Virus record (IMG/VR): IMGVR_UViG_3300017962_000090
Coordinates: 1 to 26,748 of that record
Source: a virus
Direction: 5' to 3' (one strand)
DNA: 26,748 bases
A model generated the notes under the pieces. That model was not told the DNA's origin. It saw only the letters and a program-made list of their open reading frames with translations, and searched no databases. Below are positions 20,998-26,748 of the stretch, piece after piece. The position numbers and the translations under genes are program-made. Numbering within the stretch: position 1 is the stretch's first letter; every line of letters starts with the position of its first letter.

Positions 20998-21429
20998 ATG
21001 AGTGAAATAATATGTAGTGGTGCATTATTTTATGCAATTGACAATAAAAAATTTTTATTCTTGCATAGAGCAAAAGGCAAACATAAAAATGTTTGGGGGT
21101 TGGTTGGCGGTTTATCCGAAAATCAAGAACGACCTTGGCAAACTCTTGAACGAGAAATAGTAGAAGAAATTGGTGAACAAACGATTTTTAAAGCTATTCC
21201 GCTTGAAACATTTGTAAGTGTTGACAACAAATTTTCTTTTCATACTTATGTTTGTTTAGTACACAAAATATTTTTACCAAATTTAAATGAAGAACATGAC
21301 GGATTTGCGTGGGTATCTTTTTCAAGATGGCCAAAACCATTACATCACGGATTAAAAAATACATTAGCAAACAGAATAATTGTAAAAAAATTAGAAACCG
21401 TTTTTAAAATAATAGATTTATTGGTGTAA
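20998..21429 (+). CDS. Nudix hydrolase
   Basis: The 143-aa protein has a complete Nudix box at 38-60: G38, E44, then R52-E53-I54-V55-E56-E57, I58-G59. This fits G-x5-E-x7-R-E-U-x-E-E-x-G except that the residue after the last glycine is E60 rather than hydrophobic. The glutamates bind the divalent metal that helps cleave a diphosphate linkage of nucleoside-diphosphate-x substrates. The N-terminal strand (ICSGALFYAIDNKKFLFLHR) and WGLVGG before the box are typical of the fold, and a helix follows HEL-like residues (HHGLKNTLANR). The substrate cannot be read from the sequence. The gene is third in the rightward operon, after gp15 and 2 bases before a cupin gene. It is a metabolic passenger in a structural cluster. 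Candidate roles include house-cleaning of oxidised nucleotides and processing of sugar nucleotides or caps. Confidence 0.92.
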   Translation: MSEIICSGALFYAIDNKKFLFLHRAKGKHKNVWGLVGGLSENQERPWQTLEREIVEEIGEQTIFKAIPLETFVSVDNKFSFHTYVCLVHKIFLPNLNEEHDGFAWVSFSRWPKPLHHGLKNTLANRIIVKKLETVFKIIDLLV

Positions 21430-21431
21430 AT

Positions 21432-21788
21432 ATGATATCAAATGAAGGTGTGTTAGATAAGAACTGGGGGTATGAGCTAATTTGGGCAAGTAATGAAAAT
21501 TATTGTGGTAAAATAATAGTTTTTAGACAAGCCGGAAATAAAACAAGTATGTTATTTCACACTAAAAAAAATAAAACTTGGTTTATTAACTCAGGATCTT
21601 TTAAGATTAAATGGATAAAAACAGATACTGCAGAAGTATTAGAAAAAACACTAACAGAAGGCGAAACTTGGTCTATTGATCCATTGACCCCTCATCAATT
21701 AGAATGCTTAATTGATAATTCTAGTTTAACTGAGGTAAGCACACCAGACCTGCTAGATGATTATCATCGAATAATACCTTCAAATTAA
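21432..21788 (+). CDS. Small single-domain cupin with incomplete metal-ligand set
   Basis: The 118-aa protein starts MISNEGVLDKNWGYELIWAS; the KxWGYE phrase is common in small sugar-phosphate-isomerase-like cupins. Cupin motif 1 is represented by G35, H43 and G55 (MLFHTKKNKTWFINSG), and motif 2 by G77 to H88 (GETWSIDPLTPHQL). The usual H-x-H...E set is not complete: the second His is K45 and the expected Glu near position 49 is T, leaving H43 and H88. It may therefore bind metal weakly or act as a non-enzymatic sugar-binding domain. It begins 2 bases after the Nudix stop, so the two probably act together, perhaps on sugar nucleotides or carbohydrate modification; that is inference. Its TAA overlaps by two bases the stop of the convergent giant gene. 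Confidence 0.8.
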   Translation: MISNEGVLDKNWGYELIWASNENYCGKIIVFRQAGNKTSMLFHTKKNKTWFINSGSFKIKWIKTDTAEVLEKTLTEGETWSIDPLTPHQLECLIDNSSLTEVSTPDLLDDYHRIIPSN

Positions 21789-24700
21789 GCTTGAGCTTCT
21801 CCCCAGCGCAATTGGATATTTGCTGACGTTGCAGTTCCACCTACTTTATAAATATTGATTGCTAGAACATCTGGTCCATTTGGATAAGTACCTCGTCCTC
21901 CTAATGGAGTGTTCGTTAATTCTTTTAGCTCTTTAAAATCAGCTACTGCTCTTTCACCTGGAACAGATACTAACGAAAATACAGTTTCACCAGGTTGAGC
22001 AAAAGAAGGAGCTTCTTGTGTAACAACTACATTGTTTCCTGGGGTTAATGTACCGCTAAATGAATTATTAAAGTTTACTTGATAGAACTCAGTGCTACCG
22101 TGTTGTTTTGCTTGAATACTTGATATTTGCGAGTTTGCAGGAAATGTGACACCTCCAGTACCTGCTACATTATCTCCTACTTTTACACCTCCAGTGTCAA
22201 CTGATGCTTTTGTAAAATATGCATAACTTGCATTAGATATTGTACCTTGTACTGTAAATGAAGTTACTGTACCAGAAGGCATGCTCAGCGTAGGGTCATC
22301 AGTAACTGTAACCTCTACAGTATTTTGCCTAATTCTGCCAACATTACTTAATGTGCTTGTTACATTTTGCCAAATGTTATTACTACTAATACTTCCTCCT
22401 GCAACTGAACCTCCTAATAGAGGTTCAGCTGCATCATAACTTGATCGAGTTATTCTCCATTGATTATCGTTATTAAATTCAGCTGAAGTTACAGAAACTG
22501 ATATATCAGAAATAATAGTTATATTTACATTAACTGACTGCGTGCCGCTTGTCCATGTAATACCTCCACTGGATGCTATCTGAGCAAAACTAGGTTGTCC
22601 TCCTTGAGCTACGTTAGACAATCCGTTCCATACAACATTCGCTGGATTTGATGGATAATTTTGAGGATTAATTACTCCCTCAACTACAATGCCTCCAGTT
22701 ATAGGATTATTTGATGTATCGTATCCGTCTGATGTAATTTCTAAACTTTGTAACAAAAGTTGTGCTCTATTTAATAATTCTCTTTCTCCTAAATCTCCAA
22801 TAATAGCATTAGAAACACTAGGGGCAAGTCTTATCATAAATGCTGTTCGTTTTATGTTATCAACAGGTAGACTTGTTTCAGTATAAGAAAAAATGTATCC
22901 ACGGTCTTCATCAAACCCACCATCCGTTAGAAATGCACTACCCCAATGGCTTATTAAAGGAGTAATTGTTTGCGAAATTAATATTACACCTGTGTCTGCG
23001 CTATGTGTTGCTGCTATACCTGCACTGTAAGTTCTGTTAGCTCCAGCTTGGAAATTTTGGAAATCTGTTGCTCGTATACAGTCGGTTAATGTATTCGTAT
23101 CTTTATTGTTATTTGCAAAATAAATTATTTCATTATCTATATAAACATAACCTGAAGTTGGAAAGAAACTGGAATCATATAATGGTATTGTTAGTTGAGA
23201 TATTGTCATATTTTCTGCCAATTTTCCTGGAGGTCCTTCATTTGTAACTTCATATCTAACCGGTAAATTTCCAGATCTCATAAATGCTTCTGTATTAACG
23301 TTGCTGTTACGCATTCTGTGTGCAAAAATAAAATTTCCGTCTGATCCGCGCAACATAAAGTCAATAAATCCTGCTCCATACCAACTGTATTGGATTCCAA
23401 TCATTTGCATTTTAGTTATGTCAATGTCATATCTACTTGGTCCAGTTCCATCAAGTTTATCTATATTAAAATCTTTTTGTTTTACCTTTTTATCTATGAT
23501 TAATGAAGCTTTTGCAGCAGTAATAGAAGTAACTCCTCTAAAATCAGGAGTTATATAACAATTTACATCATCTACAATATTAGATACAGTATGCGTCATT
23601 CCTTTAATAATGATCCTATCACCTGCGGTAATTTGCTGTGTAAATTTAGTATTAATTCCTTGTAATAGATTCGAATCTACACCTATACTTATTGTTCCTG
23701 AAAGTTGCTTTGTACCAGTCCTTTGTACAACAGAAATTTGAGTTCCGTCAAATTCCCAAAAAATTCCGTTTTGATCATCGAATATACCAGATCTAACCGT
23801 TGCTCCATGCCAAGATACTACAGAAACTTGAGCAGTACTTGAAAGCACCGCAGACGTAGCTCCTAATCTTCTTTGTGATCGTATTTGAAAAGTTCTTTCA
23901 TCTATAATGTTGACTACAGTATAATCAAATTCAGGTGGTACTGCAGTTTGAGAACCGCTATTAAATCCTTCAGTAATAATTCCTGATAATCTAACTATTC
24001 CACCTTCTTGTAATCCATGATCATTATCATCTGTAACAACTGTGATTAAACTATTTCTCTCTATACCTGCTGCTTGCACTGATCGTAAATCATAGCTAGG
24101 CGCAAATAGAGCACCTGTGGTATACATTATACCTTTACCAGATTGATATCTTATATATTTTTTACTTTGGCGTATTGCTTGTGCTCCGTGCTGAGGACCA
24201 CCTGTACCTAATTGTACACCACCATCGTATGGTCTATGAATAAAAAAAGAGTCTGGTCGAGGATAAACTGTTCCTTGTATTGCATCTACACTGTCATCTA
24301 TATTTGCAGCAGCTCTTGCTTGATATTGAACTTTTGAAATAGATGGTATCGATGTAGCAAAAAAAGATCCATTTGCAAAAATATGATTATTAACTCCATC
24401 GTCTGAACTAATATCAACTATAAAAGTATCTCCTGGAACTAAACCATGAGCATAAGGAAACTCTATTTCTAAGGTTGCTAAAGCATCAAAAGTTATTGAT
24501 GTATTTTTTGCTATTTGAGATAAAGTTTGTTCGGATATACTAAATGTACTAATTAAGTTTAAGATTGATCCATGTGCGGCTTCTATGTAATTGGTTGTAA
24601 ATCCAGTAACTGTGCCTGCATTAACTGTAGATATACTTATTTCAATGTCGTTTAGAGGAGTTTCGCCTCCTAGTGTACTTCCAAGAATTATTAGTCTATC

Positions 24701-26748
24701 CCCTTGTTGATATTGACTACCGCCATTTTGTAGGGTGATTGTTGTATAATCGTTGTTTTCGCGTAATATGTTAAATAATGCACCACTTCCAAAAGGCGGT
24801 ACATTTGTTCCAGCAATTTCGTAGTATGTACCAGTCCCTCCAGCTGCTGTTCCTGATTCAGTTAATGTTAAAACAGATCCTGCTGTATCTACTGTATTAA
24901 TTATTATCGTTAAGTCATTTATTCCATCTTGCCCTATAACTAAAGACCCTGGTATTATTATTTGTTGTAAAGCAGTATAATTAGATCCTGCATTATTAAT
25001 TGCAACAGTATATTGACCAGCATTTAGCGTAACATCTAATATTAATCCCGATCCTATTATATTCGTACCAGATTGGAAAGGTATTGTAACAGAATTAATT
25101 GCAGTCCCTGACACTGAAAAAGTTTGAATTGCTCCATTTTGTGGATCTACTTGTGTAACTGATATTTGACAATCATTTGCGGGACTTGTACCTCCTAAAT
25201 CTGCGCCAGATATAGTAAAAAGATCTCCATTTTGATAATTTATACCTGGATTAAAAATAGTCGCGTTGTAAGTTGTGCCAGTAAATGTAACATCAAAAAC
25301 CGCATCTATACCTGCAATAGTTGTGACATTAGCAAATGGTGGGGAAGGAAAGGATCCAACTGCATCAGGACCTGTTCCTGATATTGTAAAAGTATCAATT
25401 GCTCCACTACTGAGTATTGTGTTTATAACAATTGATGCATCATTTGTACCAGTCGTTCCACCAAAAGTAGCTCCGTCAAATACAATTTTATCTCCTGGAG
25501 TGTATCCAGTACTGTCATCAGATGGATTTAAAATTGCGGTATAACTACTATTTGATAAAGTAATATCAAATATTGCTCCAGATCCTTGTCCTCCTTCGGC
25601 TGGAGGTGCAGTTACAGTTGTTAATCCAGTTCCATCAAAAGCTGTTCCTGCTTGGCTGAATGTATCAATAGAACCTGTTGAAATTGTGGTATTAACTGTT
25701 AGTAATAAATCATGCGTAGGAGACAAACCTCCAACGAAAGTACCTGGTATATTTATTTTGTCACCGCTATTATAACCAGAACCGTCACTTATTATAGTTA
25801 CTGAGTATGCTCCTCCTGTCCTAGCAATTGTAAATACTGCATCGGTACCTGTTGGAAATACATTTTGGGCTGAAATACTATCATATGATACAGAATTTCC
25901 TATTATAGGAATAACGAATGGATCTGTAAAAGTAATTGAGTTACCGACTATTGAATTTACATATATAGCAACACCGTCTCCTCTGTCTATGGCTAAATCT
26001 AAAACTATTCCTGTAGGGTCTACGACTGTTATAGTATCAGTTAAATTAAGAAAATCTCCGCTAATCTCTGGAGTTATGTAGGTACCTCCTCCGGAACTTG
26101 TATCTCTATAACCAGTAACTTGTGCTCCAGTAGGAATAAAACTTGCTAAATTAACTGGTGATCCAATTCCTGGAGTTAAACCATCATATGGAATAATTGT
26201 ACTGCCTGCGCTTATAATTAATTCAGATACTACAGTTCCAGCCGCACCATTAGTTAAAACAATAAACTCCGGACTACCAATAGAAGCACCAGTATAAAAG
26301 CCTGCTTGCCTGAGTTGAGTGTACGTATTAGATAAAACTTGACCATTGCTTGTGCCTACTTTAGATTTTGCATAATAAGTGAATGTTGTTGTGCTAGGTA
26401 CATTGTTAATTACGAACGACCCTTCTGCTCTAGCGGCTCCTATTATAGAATCTTCTAGTGCCTTTATGGTAATAGGAGTTCCAATTGAAAATCCGTGAGC
26501 TGTAACCGTTGTAACAGTAATCAATGATTGCCCTACTCCGTTTGTTCCAGCACTTGCATCAGTAACCATTGATTTTACTTCAGTATCAGTGCCTGGTACT
26601 TCATATATAGAAGGATATCCTCGTAGTGTACCTATTGCAGCCCATTTTGTTGGCTGCAATCCATACTCAAAGTCTGCATCCAACATAGAAAGGGGAGGTG
26701 CTATTCTTTGTCTTTCTATAGCATCTGTACCAAAGTCATAAGGTCTAA
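21785..26748 (-). CDS. Giant tail / baseplate structural protein with five ~88-aa repeats, partial (N-terminus beyond right edge)
   Basis: The frame is open from the right edge to the TAA at 21785-21787, at least 1653 codons. The first in-frame ATG (26684-26686) is not the likely start: the 20 codons before it read RPYDFGTDAIERQR then IAPPLS and join MLDADFEYGLQPTKW. I associate that continuous phrase with large virion structural proteins of marine T4-like phages. Counting from that ATG, residues 270-700 hold five repeats. A conserved core follows: FIHRPYDGGVQLGTGGPQHG, then AQAIRQSKKYIRYQSGKG and MYTTGALFAPSYD. The rest is beta-rich (strand, turn and Ser/Thr/Gly), and the protein ends RGTYPNGPDVLAINIYK ... 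LRWGEAQA. It is probably a baseplate- or fibre-associated protein; no T4 counterpart is assigned. Its promoter lies outside the window. Confidence 0.88.
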   Translation of the reverse strand, partial: RPYDFGTDAIERQRIAPPLSMLDADFEYGLQPTKWAAIGTLRGYPSIYEVPGTDTEVKSMVTDASAGTNGVGQSLITVTTVTAHGFSIGTPITIKALEDSIIGAARAEGSFVINNVPSTTTFTYYAKSKVGTSNGQVLSNTYTQLRQAGFYTGASIGSPEFIVLTNGAAGTVVSELIISAGSTIIPYDGLTPGIGSPVNLASFIPTGAQVTGYRDTSSGGGTYITPEISGDFLNLTDTITVVDPTGIVLDLAIDRGDGVAIYVNSIVGNSITFTDPFVIPIIGNSVSYDSISAQNVFPTGTDAVFTIARTGGAYSVTIISDGSGYNSGDKINIPGTFVGGLSPTHDLLLTVNTTISTGSIDTFSQAGTAFDGTGLTTVTAPPAEGGQGSGAIFDITLSNSSYTAILNPSDDSTGYTPGDKIVFDGATFGGTTGTNDASIVINTILSSGAIDTFTISGTGPDAVGSFPSPPFANVTTIAGIDAVFDVTFTGTTYNATIFNPGINYQNGDLFTISGADLGGTSPANDCQISVTQVDPQNGAIQTFSVSGTAINSVTIPFQSGTNIIGSGLILDVTLNAGQYTVAINNAGSNYTALQQIIIPGSLVIGQDGINDLTIIINTVDTAGSVLTLTESGTAAGGTGTYYEIAGTNVPPFGSGALFNILRENNDYTTITLQNGGSQYQQGDRLIILGSTLGGETPLNDIEISISTVNAGTVTGFTTNYIEAAHGSILNLISTFSISEQTLSQIAKNTSITFDALATLEIEFPYAHGLVPGDTFIVDISSDDGVNNHIFANGSFFATSIPSISKVQYQARAAANIDDSVDAIQGTVYPRPDSFFIHRPYDGGVQLGTGGPQHGAQAIRQSKKYIRYQSGKGIMYTTGALFAPSYDLRSVQAAGIERNSLITVVTDDNDHGLQEGGIVRLSGIITEGFNSGSQTAVPPEFDYTVVNIIDERTFQIRSQRRLGATSAVLSSTAQVSVVSWHGATVRSGIFDDQNGIFWEFDGTQISVVQRTGTKQLSGTISIGVDSNLLQGINTKFTQQITAGDRIIIKGMTHTVSNIVDDVNCYITPDFRGVTSITAAKASLIIDKKVKQKDFNIDKLDGTGPSRYDIDITKMQMIGIQYSWYGAGFIDFMLRGSDGNFIFAHRMRNSNVNTEAFMRSGNLPVRYEVTNEGPPGKLAENMTISQLTIPLYDSSFFPTSGYVYIDNEIIYFANNNKDTNTLTDCIRATDFQNFQAGANRTYSAGIAATHSADTGVILISQTITPLISHWGSAFLTDGGFDEDRGYIFSYTETSLPVDNIKRTAFMIRLAPSVSNAIIGDLGERELLNRAQLLLQSLEITSDGYDTSNNPITGGIVVEGVINPQNYPSNPANVVWNGLSNVAQGGQPSFAQIASSGGITWTSGTQSVNVNITIISDISVSVTSAEFNNDNQWRITRSSYDAAEPLLGGSVAGGSISSNNIWQNVTSTLSNVGRIRQNTVEVTVTDDPTLSMPSGTVTSFTVQGTISNASYAYFTKASVDTGGVKVGDNVAGTGGVTFPANSQISSIQAKQHGSTEFYQVNFNNSFSGTLTPGNNVVVTQEAPSFAQPGETVFSLVSVPGERAVADFKELKELTNTPLGGRGTYPNGPDVLAINIYKVGGTATSANIQLRWGEAQA
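24587..25879 (-). repeat. Five tandem ~88-aa beta repeats in the giant structural protein
   Basis: Repeats begin near residues 283, 371, 462, 548 and 636 (counted from the ATG at 26686), spaced 86-91 residues apart. The shared pattern is [A/L]-x-F-[D/T]-[I/V]-T, then Y-x-x-x-I, G-x-x-Y-x-x-G-D, an I-x-G, GG, [S/T]-P-x-N-D, a beta strand with [V/I]-N-T, G-[A/S]-I-x-T-F and S-G-T-[A/G]. The units are diverged at DNA level, so the duplication is old. They probably form a fibre-like stack of beta domains. Confidence 0.82.

Noticed and set aside
21847-21854. TATAAATA on the plus strand just past the cupin stop
   Set aside because: It lies inside the conserved C-terminus of the giant leftward gene and no rightward gene follows.

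Overview
The window is a stretch of the virion-structure region of a T4-like myovirus genome. The identification rests on readable homologues of T4 gp17 (large terminase), gp16 (small terminase), gp4 (head-completion nuclease), gp18 (sheath), gp19 (tube), gp15 (tail terminator) and a gp13-type neck protein. Low GC, the very long structural proteins, and several proteins whose conserved phrases I associate with marine T4-like phages (for example the start MPRLSLYKPEKG, and the C-terminal phrase RGTYPNGPDVLAINIYK) point to a marine phage of cyanobacteria or SAR11-type bacteria. I cannot decide the host from the sequence.

Layout. Positions 1-17099 form a tightly packed leftward (minus) block. 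Read in transcription order from the right it holds: gp18 sheath (1116 aa), gp19 tube, a second tube-like protein (335 aa), a 120-aa unknown, gp4 nuclease, gp16 small terminase, a 172-aa protein with a T4-like capsid-targeting N-terminus, a 1714-aa protein with LysM and lytic-transglycosylase domains, a 682-aa low-complexity protein, gp17 large terminase, and a 470-aa protein cut by the left edge. A rightward HNH-type endonuclease gene with its own sigma70-like promoter sits between gp18 and the next leftward gene, the gp13-type neck protein (17543-18301). At 18319-18342 a perfect palindrome carries two back-to-back late-promoter-like boxes. Rightward from it run a 388-aa structural protein, gp15 with a long C-terminal extension, a Nudix hydrolase and a small cupin. 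The cupin stop codon overlaps that of a giant leftward tail or baseplate protein (at least 1653 aa), whose start lies beyond the right edge.

How the genes fit together. gp16 and gp17 form the packaging motor, and gp4 and the gp13-type protein complete and close the head. gp15 caps the tail; gp18, gp19 and the tube-like protein build the contractile tail. The giant protein at the right is probably a tail, baseplate or fibre component. The CTS-bearing protein and the LysM/transglycosylase protein are candidates for internal or ejected proteins. Nudix and cupin are metabolic passengers in the rightward operon. There are no tRNAs, CRISPR arrays or insertion sequences that I can see, and no gene-free stretch over 300 bases; the longest gap is about 100 bases.
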